This document shows, piece by piece, positions 32,863 to 41,183 of a DNA stretch of 55,649 bases. The position numbers and the translations under genes were made by a program. Origin of the DNA: Anaerolineae bacterium. Lineage in GTDB: Bacteria; Chloroflexota; Anaerolineae; Aggregatilineales; Phototrophicaceae. Position 1 is the first letter of the stretch. Every line of letters begins with the position of its first letter. The DNA lies in assembly GCA_019912965.1 (NCBI GenBank), contig JAIOHM010000159.1, forward strand, positions 1-55,649. The letters run 5' to 3'. The notes beneath the pieces are model-generated. The model did no database searches, was not told the DNA's origin, and saw nothing but the letters and a program-made list of their open reading frames with translations.

Positions 32863-34923
32863 TTATCGTTTTGAACGTGAAGATGGTGGTAACGAATAAC
32901 CGCTTTTCCACTCAGATGAGTTCAGATCATCAGGTAGGCTTGTGAGGTTTGAAGGTTCAGAGGAAAAGTTATCTGCCCTTCGATCTGGTTCAATATCATC
33001 AGGTATGATCGAAGTAGTTGATATTAAAGGCGATTTCAGAAAATCCTGTGATCCCTTACGAAGGAAACGTGCAGCATTTTTTCTGCCTTTCGCTTTCTTC
33101 GTCATATTAAATTCCCGTTCTACAATTTGCTGTAGATGACGTTTAGCAGCAGCCAATTCATAAATATCCACTTCTTTTCTCTCGCTAAGAACATATTCAC
33201 GGATAGCCCGGTGTTTGTATAAAGACAATCCATTTGTATATTCTTGATCGACTGCATCTACTCGTATCCATCCCCCATCTCGTGCGGGATCCTTGATGTA
33301 AATGTAGCTAATATCATCGGGGTCATACTTAATCCGCACTGTCCTTTCATTTTTTTGCAGTACAGCTCTCAGGCGGGCTAGTTCTGGACTTTGATAAAAT
33401 AGTGTTTCAAACTCAATACCACTTCGACCCAAAGTTCGTTCTGCGGATCGTCTAAGCCGAATTCGAATTTCCTCTGCGCTATGGGGAAGTTGAGGAATGA
33501 AACCAGCATCTATGCTCTCAGCCCATCGTTTGGCTGGAATGCCTTGCAAACCCTTATGCCAATCTTGGGCGTAGATGTCGAGGAAATAAATGTGAATGAT
33601 TTCGATCAGACCACTGAGTGAAATACAGGCATCTTTTGCAGGATCATAATCTCCTCTCTGGAAGATATTGCTCAAGGTTGTTCCGGGCAACCCGTGTATA
33701 AGCCCCGTGTTGTTCGTTTTGAACTGACGTTCAATGAATGGTTTAAACCACGCTTTGCGGGGTGGCATATGTTCCAATATTATTCCGAGTTCATTACAGG
33801 CAGATTTAAGATCATGCCCCACAAACTCTTTGCCTCTATCCGTTACGAGTTTTTCTGGTAGCCCGTAGACCGGAAAAGAATGTTCCGTCCCATACACCTG
33901 TTGGCAATCTTCTTTAGGGAGGATACCATGCTCAAGACACTTCATAACAGTTAAGTAGCTGGGTGGCTCAAATCCCAAGAAAAACCCAAAAGGCATACGG
34001 CTATATTTATCTTGTGCAAGGGTTAGATATGGACGACCAATCGGCAGTCGATCATCCATGTCTACGACAAAGCAGTCAATTGGAGAATGATCTATCTGTA
34101 TTTCTTCGAGGATACGGGTTGTTCTAGTCCCTTGTTGCACAGAGGCATTCGCTTGCTCTTCAAGCATACTAGCTTGTCGTCGGAGAACCGTTGCAGCGCC
34201 GACCTTATTGATACGGCGTGCAATTGTTTGCATACTCGGAAGTGGAATTTTGTCAATTGAGTCATGAAACTTATTTTCATCAGCAATACGATTTACGACC
34301 ATCAGGTAAACCTCTTTGACCGTGCGGAATCGCCTTGCTGTACGACATTCAGCGAGAACACTTTCAATAATTTTTTCTGTGTTCGCATTGATACGAACTT
34401 GGCCTTGTCCACCTTGCCATTGTGTACCGGGCACGAGTGATCGAATATCACCCATACTTTCCTCAAAAGCATTAATCCAACGTTCAATGCTTTTGTAACT
34501 TACAGTCTTTCCAAGAGATGGGGGTTTGTCATCTGCTTGTGAAGCGCCCCAAACTGAATTTATGTATTCTGAGATAACTTTTCGTGTGCGCTCGACACGC
34601 GGAATTTTCAACAAAGGACTGATAATTTCATATCGCCTCCATGCTTCTTGTTGCTGTTTTTCCGGTAAACCTTGAAAATCAGCAATTGTGTATTCGGTTA
34701 TCAACGGCTTAAGATTATCTTTTTTGGTGTGCTTCCCACGCACTTCAAAAATCAAATCACCACGTCCCCATGCAGCAATCAAATCATCAAGCGAGTACAC
34801 GAGCTTTCCACCAAAGCTCTGGTTTTCTAGGATAAATTTTCTGTCGGGCAAAACTTCACAGACCGCCATAACCTGTTGATTCAGCAGAAAACGAGTGCCA
34901 ACCGTAATGTGCAAGCGCGACAT
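32863..34923 (-). CDS. tnsB: TnsB DDE transposase
   Basis: TnsB binds the ends and makes the 3' cuts and the strand joining. The 686-residue protein has the rve/DDE fold with Asp278 (QIDHS), Asp362 (LVTDRGKEF) and Glu398 (FIERQF), spaced as in the family. N-terminal helix-turn-helix parts (residues 80-260) should bind the TTGTCC sites. The C-terminal region includes the beta-barrel (RIKYDPDDISYIYIKDP) and a basic end after residue 620 (KKAKGRKNAAR). A Tn7-like strength ribosome-binding site GGAGTAGGAG precedes the ATG. It starts four bases after the tnsA stop. Confidence 0.95.
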   Translation of the reverse strand: MSRLHITVGTRFLLNQQVMAVCEVLPDRKFILENQSFGGKLVYSLDDLIAAWGRGDLIFEVRGKHTKKDNLKPLITEYTIADFQGLPEKQQQEAWRRYEIISPLLKIPRVERTRKVISEYINSVWGASQADDKPPSLGKTVSYKSIERWINAFEESMGDIRSLVPGTQWQGGQGQVRINANTEKIIESVLAECRTARRFRTVKEVYLMVVNRIADENKFHDSIDKIPLPSMQTIARRINKVGAATVLRRQASMLEEQANASVQQGTRTTRILEEIQIDHSPIDCFVVDMDDRLPIGRPYLTLAQDKYSRMPFGFFLGFEPPSYLTVMKCLEHGILPKEDCQQVYGTEHSFPVYGLPEKLVTDRGKEFVGHDLKSACNELGIILEHMPPRKAWFKPFIERQFKTNNTGLIHGLPGTTLSNIFQRGDYDPAKDACISLSGLIEIIHIYFLDIYAQDWHKGLQGIPAKRWAESIDAGFIPQLPHSAEEIRIRLRRSAERTLGRSGIEFETLFYQSPELARLRAVLQKNERTVRIKYDPDDISYIYIKDPARDGGWIRVDAVDQEYTNGLSLYKHRAIREYVLSERKEVDIYELAAAKRHLQQIVEREFNMTKKAKGRKNAARFLRKGSQDFLKSPLISTTSIIPDDIEPDRRADNFSSEPSNLTSLPDDLNSSEWKSGYSLPPSSRSKR

Positions 34924-34927
34924 GCTC

Positions 34928-35563
34928 CTACTCCTTAATGGCTAGAAAAACTTGGGTATTTGCAGTCAGTGGAAGAGCTAAATCAGCAACTAGATGATGT
35001 CGAAATAACAACGCATAGATGTATTGGAGTTGGTTTAAGGGGTTTCCACCATGGGAAATACACATCAACGAGGATAAAGCGGAAATAATTAATCCAGACG
35101 GATTATGTAATAATGCCTGACTTACGCCTTCGATCACTTGATGGGGAATCGATAATCGACTATAGCTCCACAGGAGTTTTAGATTCTTAAGAATATGACC
35201 ATCTCGAAGATATTCGTCAGTAATCACCACCATATGGTGATCGTTCTCTAGTGCCCATTTAGTGCCTATCTTAAGCTGTCTTTGAGTATGAATATTTTCT
35301 AGTCGGTTCGACGGTTTACACTCTACAATATGCCTACAATTCTTCCGCTGAACGAGGTAATCTGGGGTATAGCGATGAATAGAACCATCTTCAAAAATGC
35401 TTTGAATAGTAAATGGTTGAGGTTTATACCAAACAACGTCTTCATCAAACTCGAAAAAATACAGAATATCGCGTTCGATGGTTGAGTTATAGAAAACCGA
35501 ATTTTCAGATTTTAAGCTTGGAAATGATCCTTTTATGCCTATCCCTGAATTCTTGTTCGACAT
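34928..35563 (-). CDS. tnsA: TnsA endonuclease
   Basis: TnsA makes the 5' cuts that allow cut-and-paste excision. The 211-residue protein has the endonuclease core with Glu30 (STIERD), Asp68 (YTPDYL) and Glu81-x-Lys83 (VECKP), spaced as in Tn7 TnsA. The C-terminal winged part (LSIPHQVIEGVSQALLHNP) resembles the TnsC-binding domain. Its presence means excision is expected rather than cointegrate formation. It is the first gene of the tns operon. Confidence 0.92.
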   Translation of the reverse strand: MSNKNSGIGIKGSFPSLKSENSVFYNSTIERDILYFFEFDEDVVWYKPQPFTIQSIFEDGSIHRYTPDYLVQRKNCRHIVECKPSNRLENIHTQRQLKIGTKWALENDHHMVVITDEYLRDGHILKNLKLLWSYSRLSIPHQVIEGVSQALLHNPSGLIISALSSLMCISHGGNPLNQLQYIYALLFRHHLVADLALPLTANTQVFLAIKE

Positions 35564-35622
35564 TGGAAAATAACCCTTATTTCGGTTAAGATCGAGAGAT
35601 TGAAAAGCAAAAGTAAACTAAA

Positions 35623-35652
35623 AGTGTACCGAAGTACACTGAAAGTATACTT
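35623..35652. promoter_or_regulatory. Palindromic operator between tnsA and the XRE gene
   Basis: AGTGTAC and GTACACT form a perfect inverted repeat with a four-base gap (35623-35640), and AAGTATACTT is a second palindrome three bases on (35643-35652). Together with AGTAAACT at 35612 they look like tandem operator half-sites. They lie in the divergent promoter region, so the XRE protein probably controls both itself and tnsABCD. Confidence 0.65.
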
Positions 35653-35726
35653 GACGTGTAAAGATTTTCAAGTTAAGGCTCAGTTGGGATTAACTATTAA
35701 ACAGTACGAGCATCAATGAGAGCAAA

Positions 35727-36179
35727 ATGGATATACGAGAGCAAATAGGGTCAAAAATCCGGCAGGCTAGGGAAACGCAAGGGCTTACCCAAGAAGAACT
35801 AGCTGTACGTCTGAAAAAAACGAAAGCAGCCGTTTCAAGCTATGAAACAGGGAATCGTGTCATTCGCGTAACCGAACTTCCTGAACTTGCGAAGGCGCTT
35901 GGTGTTCCAATTACCTTTTTTTTCGAAGAAGAGTTCTTTTTCAGTGAACTCACACCTGCCAATTATGAAATTATAAGACAGCTAACAACAGTCTTGGCAA
36001 CCTCTCAGCAGGCCTCTATGCTTGCAAAAAAGCTCAACATTGAAATCGAATTTGAGATCACTATACCGAATTGGGAAAAGGTTTCAGGTTCAAAACTACA
36101 CATAACAAAATTTACGCTACCCGATGAACGATTCCTAGATAGTGAAGTCGATGAGGAAGAACAAACTGCACCCGAATGA
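35727..36179 (+). CDS. XRE-family regulator of the transposon
   Basis: The 150-residue protein has a Cro/CI HTH at about 8-40 (IRQARETQGLTQEELAVRLKKTKAAVSSYETGNR). Its C-terminal half is helical and acidic and has no peptidase motif. It is divergent from the tns operon, with a palindromic operator between them, and lies between the operon and the right end. The likely role is control of transposase expression. It differs from the left-side XRE protein in length and C-terminus. Confidence 0.85.
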   Translation: MDIREQIGSKIRQARETQGLTQEELAVRLKKTKAAVSSYETGNRVIRVTELPELAKALGVPITFFFEEEFFFSELTPANYEIIRQLTTVLATSQQASMLAKKLNIEIEFEITIPNWEKVSGSKLHITKFTLPDERFLDSEVDEEEQTAPE

Positions 36180-36190
36180 TTTTCGATTTA

Positions 36191-36312
36191 GGACAAATAG
36201 TATGATTAGAAATCCAGTTTAGGACAAGAATTTTGAGTTTTTGGGGACAAAAACTGTAACTTTATAAGGGTTATTAGGGGATGCGATTGGACAAGAAGTG
36301 TGGAAACTGACA
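36191..36312. repeat. Right transposon end with four TnsB-type sites
   Basis: GGACAA cores at 36191, 36222, 36245 and 36289 all point outward toward the right terminus, the last one being part of the 24-bp terminal repeat (36289-36312). The left end has three, so the ends differ, which fits orientation control as in Tn7. Confidence 0.8.
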
Positions 36313-36317
36313 TTCAG
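36313..36317. repeat. Target-site duplication, right copy (TTCAG)
   Basis: TTCAG follows the right terminus and matches the bases at 18741-18745. Confidence 0.93.
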
Positions 36318-36332
36318 TATTCAAATGATGAA

Positions 36333-36358
36333 AACGCTCTGGAGATTTCCGGGGCGTT
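36333..36358 (+). terminator. Probable native gyrB terminator, displaced by the transposon
   Basis: AACGCTCTGGA and TCCGGGGCGTT form an 11-bp stem with two G-T pairs around GATT, followed by TTTTATT. In the pre-insertion sequence, deduced by deleting the element and one TTCAG, it would lie about 25 bases after the gyrB stop. Confidence 0.8.
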
Positions 36359-36392
36359 TTTTATTGACAAGTGCGCCAATAAAGCCGCTGAG

Positions 36393-36527
36393 TTGGCGGG
36401 CGGGAACACGGGAACAAGGCGCTGAGTTGTCGTCGTTGGCGGGCGGGAAGCGAGAGAAGCGCCACGGCGCGCCGCGGAAGTGAGGGAAACTTTCACCGCT
36501 TTGTCAATTTTGTCATTGGCGGGCGGA
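36393..36527 (+). repeat. Three TTGGCGGGCGG units
   Basis: TTGGCGGGCGG occurs at 36393, 36436 and 36516, each followed by a G/A-rich tail such as GAACACGGG or GAAGCGAG. They may be relics of a small repeat element, and no function is known. Confidence 0.5.
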
Positions 36528-36828
36528 AGCAAGGGAGTGAGCCGCAGGGGGTTGTCATTAGCTTTCAGCCTTCAGCGAATTCATAAGGCCAAGTTTGCAC
36601 AAATTGTATGAGTTGCATTGTTCGTTACCAGTTACCCGAAAGCTACGGGGAAGATTCGCAAAATTCTGCAATTTCGTCAAGTTCTGCAATTTCACATCGG
36701 GATTTTTTGCAATTTGCGAATCTTGAGGGGAAGTTATCGGTTATTAGTTCACAGTTATCGGTTTCCAGAAAATTCATCTCACCCCATGGGCGCTCCCTTC
36801 TCCAAAAGTGGAGAAGGGAACAAAATCA

Positions 36829-36886
36829 TTTGCGGCGATTGCGATTGCGCGGACGGATTTTGTCGCAAATGACAATCGATGAGGGG
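36829..36886 (+). repeat. Dispersed repeat module A, copy 2
   Basis: ATTTGCGGCGATTGCGATTG, then TTTTGTCGCAAATGACAATC and GATGAGG, match the minus strand of 664-724 with a few differences. Confidence 0.7.
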
Positions 36887-37119
36887 GAATTAGTTGTCAG
36901 TTATCGGTTGTCAGTTGTCAGTAAAATACAGAATATTCAGTCGGTTGTTGGACAGGATAGGGTGTTTATTGAAAGTCGCGTGGGAAGCTGTACAAAAAGT
37001 TTCGGACAACAGTATTGCGGCAATTCGGCATAGGGGTTCCGCTGCGATACTCGCTGTTTAGTTGCCAATTACGAGTTGCCAGTTGCCAGAAAATGCGGAA
37101 ACTTCGGTCATTTCCGGGT

Positions 37120-37183
37120 GATGTGGCGGCGGTGGCGGCGGCGCGGACAATGGCGACAGCGGATTTGGCCGCCAATCAGCCCT
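37120..37183 (+). repeat. Dispersed repeat module B, copy 2
   Basis: TGGCGGCGGTGGCGGCGGCG followed by GCCGCCAATC matches the minus strand of 602-663. Here it lies 233 bases after module A instead of directly beside it. Confidence 0.6.
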
Positions 37184-37350
37184 TAGCCTTCAGAGAAATG
37201 CAGGGTGGGAAGCGAAAGCCATAAAGACAGTGTAGCAGGTTTGGAGGGAAAAAGGGTGACCATTTGGTACGTTTTTGAGGGCAAAGTTACCAACCATTTT
37301 GAGGGAAAGAAACTGTTAAGCGGATTGGAGAACGGTTTGAAATTGGCATA

Positions 37351-37381
37351 AAGGTCATCTGCGACACTATCAGATGACCTT
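37351..37381 (-). terminator. Hairpin terminator after the iolC-type kinase
   Basis: AAGGTCATCTG and CAGATGACCTT form a perfect 11-bp stem with a nine-base loop just behind the stop codon of the kinase gene on the minus strand. Confidence 0.8.
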
Positions 37382-37392
37382 CACATTTTATT

Positions 37393-38403
37393 CTAAAGAC
37401 CGCCATAACCTGCCACAAAGGCCTCTATTTCGGGCATGGTGGGCATGAAGTTAGCGCAGCCATGTTTGGTGACGACAATCGCGCCACAGGCGTTTCCAAG
37501 CCGTGCTGCTTTATACCAATCCCAGCCTTTTACATAACCATAGAGAAAACCGGCTCCAAAAGCATCGCCAGCGCCTAGAATATTGTAAATATCAACCGGA
37601 AATCCGGGCGCATCAATAACGGTTCCATCTTTGAGGTGAACACGGGCACCATGTTCGCCACGCTTTTCGACCAATACGCTTGGCCCCATATTCAACATAG
37701 TCTGGACAGCGGACTGCACATCACCGCTCACTTTGGCGTCTGAAATCTGAGAGTGGGTTAAATTGACCTGATGCGGATCGGTCATCATAGCCGCGTTGAT
37801 CTCGTCTTCGGTGCCAATGACCACATCAACTAACCGGAGAGCCGAACGGATCGCTACCCCAAAAGCGCGCGGGTCGTGCCATTGATTGGGTCGGAAATCA
37901 ATGTCCAGCACCACTTTTGTGCCATGCTGCTGTGCATACTCGGCTGCAAAAATGGTGGAACTGCGACTGGGGTCTTTGCTCAGGTTTGTGCCTGCAAATT
38001 GCAGCACTGTGCTATCCGCAACCGGAGCGGCCAGCACATCATCAATGGTGAGTTCGATATCCGCACAGTTATCCCGGTAGTAAACCAACGGGAATTTATC
38101 CGGCGGTTCGATGCCCAGCAGCACGGCACTGGTTCGATGACCGGGCTTGCGCGGCGTGAAACGGGTTTCCACCCCTTCATTGCGGAGAAAATGGAGAATA
38201 AAATCTCCTACCGGGTCTTCACCAACTGCTGACAATAAGGCAGTTTTTAGGCCCAAGCGTCGCGCGCCAACGGTGATATTGGTGGGAGAACCGCCTACAT
38301 AAGCAGCAAAACTGTTAATCTGCTCGAAAGGCGAACCCACATCATTTGAATACAAATCAATTGAACTGCGCCCCATATTGAGGACATCATATGTTCTGCT
38401 CAC
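37393..38403 (-). CDS. iolC: 5-dehydro-2-deoxygluconokinase, PfkB family
   Basis: The kinase phosphorylates 5-dehydro-2-deoxy-D-gluconate in inositol degradation. PfkB features are clear: the IolC-type start NMGRSSIDLYS, YVGGSPTNITVGA, the substrate loop LVYYRDNCAD, and the C-terminal catalytic DILGAGDAF-like motif, here NILGAGDAFGAGF with Asp as base. The frame can start at 38433, but the GTG at 38403 has TAAGGA upstream and gives the family's usual N-terminus, so I use it (336 residues). No other iol gene is in the window. It follows the thiamine transporter genes on the same strand by about 66 bases. Confidence 0.82.
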   Translation of the reverse strand: MSRTYDVLNMGRSSIDLYSNDVGSPFEQINSFAAYVGGSPTNITVGARRLGLKTALLSAVGEDPVGDFILHFLRNEGVETRFTPRKPGHRTSAVLLGIEPPDKFPLVYYRDNCADIELTIDDVLAAPVADSTVLQFAGTNLSKDPSRSSTIFAAEYAQQHGTKVVLDIDFRPNQWHDPRAFGVAIRSALRLVDVVIGTEDEINAAMMTDPHQVNLTHSQISDAKVSGDVQSAVQTMLNMGPSVLVEKRGEHGARVHLKDGTVIDAPGFPVDIYNILGAGDAFGAGFLYGYVKGWDWYKAARLGNACGAIVVTKHGCANFMPTMPEIEAFVAGYGGL

Positions 38404-38469
38404 GATTGTTTCCTTAATTGGAGAAGCCATCATGCTATTATGGCCGAGGCGGGGATGGTTTCCAAATCG

Positions 38470-39483
38470 CTATTCGGACAGTGGAACTACCCAATCGGGA
38501 GCAACACTAACCGTTATGGTTTCGCCAACAGCGGGAATATCCGGGGTTGTGACTGGCAGTTTGAAGGTGAAACGTTGGCCGTTGGTATGGTCGAAACTAA
38601 GCTGGAAGGCATCTCCCAAATAAGTCCGTTCCTGCACCAAACCAACCAAAGTACCCTTCGGATCAAGGTTAAAGCCCGTGGGATGCAAAAGCAAAAAAGG
38701 TACGGCGGCTGGAAGTGCAAAAATGCCGACAAAAGTACGGGCATAGCCATCACGCCATTCCAAAACTGGAACAATGTTGTTCAAGCCTAAAAAACGAGCT
38801 ACAAAAGCCGTGCGTGGCGCACGATAAATGCGATTGGGCGCATCAATTTGCTCTATACGCCCCGCATTCATTACGGCAATCCGATCAGCAACGGCAAAAG
38901 CCTCGTGCTGATCGTGGGTGACATAAATCGCGGTCAAACCGAGACGCTTTATAATCGTTTGTAGTTCGACAATCAATTGTTCACGTAAAGCTGTATCCAA
39001 TGAGCCTAGTGGCTCGTCCAGCATCAGCAGTCGCGGATTGGGCGCTAAACTACGGGCCAATGCCACACGCTGACGTTCGCCACCGGAAAGCTGGGCCACA
39101 TCACGTTTCTCAAAACCTTCCAAATTCACAAGCGATAAGGCCTCGCGTACACGGGTTTGTTGGTCAGCGATGGATACCCCTTGCATTCGCAGGCCAAATG
39201 CCACATTGGCAGCAACATCGAGATGTGGGAACAAGGCAAAGTCCTGAAACATCAGCCCAAAGCCGCGCTGATGAACCGGACGACTTAAAATAGACTGCCC
39301 TTCCAGCAGCACATCGCCACTATCAGCCTGTTCCAATCCTGCGACGATACGAAGCAAAGTGGTTTTGCCGCAGCCGCTTGGCCCTAAAAGACAGAGAATC
39401 TCGCCTCTGGCGATTTCCAAGTCAATTCCGCGCAAGACTGGCTGACCCTCAAAGGCACGTTGTACGCCGCGAATTGTGAGCAT
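38470..39483 (-). CDS. thiQ: Thiamine ABC transporter, ATP-binding protein
   Basis: The 337-residue ATPase energises thiamine import. Walker A GPSGCGKTT lies at about 34-42, the signature LSGGERQRVALARSL at about 131-145, Walker B LLMLDEPLGSLD at about 151-162 and the H-loop Y-V-T-H-D at about 186. A C-terminal TOBE-like domain follows after residue 240. It is the last gene of thiBPQ, in direct contact with thiP (stop and start share the base at 39483), under the TPP riboswitch. Confidence 0.88.
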   Translation of the reverse strand: MLTIRGVQRAFEGQPVLRGIDLEIARGEILCLLGPSGCGKTTLLRIVAGLEQADSGDVLLEGQSILSRPVHQRGFGLMFQDFALFPHLDVAANVAFGLRMQGVSIADQQTRVREALSLVNLEGFEKRDVAQLSGGERQRVALARSLAPNPRLLMLDEPLGSLDTALREQLIVELQTIIKRLGLTAIYVTHDQHEAFAVADRIAVMNAGRIEQIDAPNRIYRAPRTAFVARFLGLNNIVPVLEWRDGYARTFVGIFALPAAVPFLLLHPTGFNLDPKGTLVGLVQERTYLGDAFQLSFDHTNGQRFTFKLPVTTPDIPAVGETITVSVAPDWVVPLSE

Positions 39484-41183
39484 TAAAATTCACCTACCCC
39501 AGCGGTACGCAAGCGTTCAATGAGCACAAAGCCTACAGCAGAAACCAACATCAACAAAACACTCATCGCCAGCGCCTGCCCATAATTCGATCCACCGGGT
39601 TGGCCTAACAAACGGAATATGACTATGGGAATGGTCGGTGTGTCCGGGCGGGCAATAAAAAGGGATGCTCCAAATTCGCCCATGCTCACGGTGAAGGCAA
39701 AGGTTGCCCCAACCACGATACCCCGACTAATCAGCGGCAAATCAACTAACCACCAGATACGCCGAGGCGAAGCACCCAAGACACGCGCAGCTTCCTGTAC
39801 ACTGGGCAGGATGGCACGTAGAGCAGGCAAAACGCTTCGCACAACAAAGGGCATGGCAACAAGGGTATGTGCCAGTGGAATGAGGATTGGCGATGTTCGC
39901 AAATTCAAAGGCGGTTCATCGAGGGCGATGATATAGCCAAAGCCAAGTGTCACCGCGCTGGTCGCCAATGGGAGCATAAAGAGCGGGTCTAGCCAACGTG
40001 ATAGACGGGAAGCACGTCCTGAAAGTAAATAAGCGGTCAACATCCCTAATGAAACAGCCAGCAGCGTGGTGAACAAAGCAAAAATGAGTGAGTTCCCAAT
40101 GGATTGGATTGGTGGAACAAACAACACAGAATTCCGGGCATTGGTGGTCAATAACTGATAATACTGGAAGGTAAAACCAGATGCACCAGCCGTAAATGAC
40201 CGGATTACCAAAGCGAAAAGTGGCACAAACAGCAGCACGATCATAAACGCCAGATTAGCAGTTATTATTGCGATTTCGCGGCGGGTTCGGGGTAAACGGG
40301 CAACATTTTTCGCACTTACTGAATCGCCTGCGATACGACGCTGTAAACGGGTATACACCAACATCACCACAAACATAAAGCTGATTTGAACCAGCGACAG
40401 GGCAGCAGCAACAGGGAGATTGAACAGATTAGCGGCCTGACGGTAAATTTCGACTTCCAGTGTAGCAAAGCGTGGGCCACCGAGAATTAACACTACGCCG
40501 AAGCTGGTAAAGGTGAACATAAAAACCAGCAGCACAGCCGCTAAAATCGCCGGACGCAATATTGGCAAGCGAATTTCCCACCATAACCGCCAACCATGCG
40601 CTCCTAAGATACGGGCGGCCTCTTCAATACGCGGGTTCTGGTTCGCCCAGAATCCGGTAATAATGCGGAGGGCGACAGCATAATTGTAGAAAATGTGGAC
40701 GATCAGAATAATGGTTAGCGAACGGTCAAGCTGAATCGGGGGCGAATCCAAAGCAAACAGATCCATCAGGGCCGTGTTCAGCAAACCACGCGGGCCGATT
40801 AAGGCTGTAAAAGCAGCAGCAACGACTACTGTAGGCAGTACAAACGGAAGTGTAGCTAAGGAAAGAAACAGCGACTTCCCCGGAAAGCGATAACGGACAA
40901 ATATGTATGCACCAGGTAATGCAAAAGCCAACGTCAGCAATGTCGAAAGTGCAGCCTGCCATAGCGTAAACCACAGGGTTTCGCGGTAGTAATCCGAAGT
41001 GACAAGCCGCGCAAAGCCGCTGAGATCAAGCTGACCTTCCGGCGCGAGGCTAACCGCAAATATGGAAAGTAAGGGGTAAACAAAAAACAGGGCAAGAAAA
41101 ATGACAGGCACGAGCAAAAGCCCGTGCCATGCCAGTTGGGATAGTCTTAACGCAGGACGGCTTCTGTCCATGCTTGAATCCAT
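39483..41183 (-). CDS. thiP: Thiamine ABC transporter, permease
   Basis: This 566-residue protein has about 12 transmembrane segments in two homologous halves, each with the permease EAA loop (EAARILGAHGWRLWWEI near 187-203 and EAARVLGASPRRIWWLV near 468-484). That double layout is typical of ThiP. It overlaps the end of thiB by 37 bases if the ATG at 41183 is used. ATG at 41171 is an alternative. Confidence 0.88.
   Translation of the reverse strand: MDSSMDRSRPALRLSQLAWHGLLLVPVIFLALFFVYPLLSIFAVSLAPEGQLDLSGFARLVTSDYYRETLWFTLWQAALSTLLTLAFALPGAYIFVRYRFPGKSLFLSLATLPFVLPTVVVAAAFTALIGPRGLLNTALMDLFALDSPPIQLDRSLTIILIVHIFYNYAVALRIITGFWANQNPRIEEAARILGAHGWRLWWEIRLPILRPAILAAVLLVFMFTFTSFGVVLILGGPRFATLEVEIYRQAANLFNLPVAAALSLVQISFMFVVMLVYTRLQRRIAGDSVSAKNVARLPRTRREIAIITANLAFMIVLLFVPLFALVIRSFTAGASGFTFQYYQLLTTNARNSVLFVPPIQSIGNSLIFALFTTLLAVSLGMLTAYLLSGRASRLSRWLDPLFMLPLATSAVTLGFGYIIALDEPPLNLRTSPILIPLAHTLVAMPFVVRSVLPALRAILPSVQEAARVLGASPRRIWWLVDLPLISRGIVVGATFAFTVSMGEFGASLFIARPDTPTIPIVIFRLLGQPGGSNYGQALAMSVLLMLVSAVGFVLIERLRTAGVGEF

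Larger units (their letters stand above)
18746..36312. mobile_element. Tn7-like transposon inserted after gyrB
   Basis: The element is 17,567 bp. Its 24-bp termini are perfect inverted repeats starting TGTCAGTTTCCACACTTC on the left and closing with the reverse complement on the right, ending in ACA. Both ends are flanked by TTCAG. The transposition genes sit at the right in the order tnsA-tnsB-tnsC-tniQ, reading leftward. The cargo fills the left 10 kb. tnsA, tnsB and tnsC keep their catalytic residues and the ends are intact, so the element looks recent and possibly active. No CRISPR array or cas gene is present, so targeting would depend on TniQ rather than on a guide RNA. Confidence 0.95.
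36530..37350. other. Noncoding spacer with dispersed repeats
   Basis: No gene is seen. This holds repeat module A (36829-36886), module B (37120-37183), GTTATCGGTT and GTTGTCAG units (36733-36763, 36893-36920) and a short GAGAAGGGA palindrome at about 36797-36819. Everything lies on the opposite orientation from the matching repeats in 437-1070. Confidence 0.6.

Noticed and set aside
18746..36312. CRISPR-associated transposon (CAST)
   Set aside because: I looked for cas genes and repeat-spacer arrays within the element and found none. TniQ is the large TnsD type rather than the short form used with Cascade or Cas12k.
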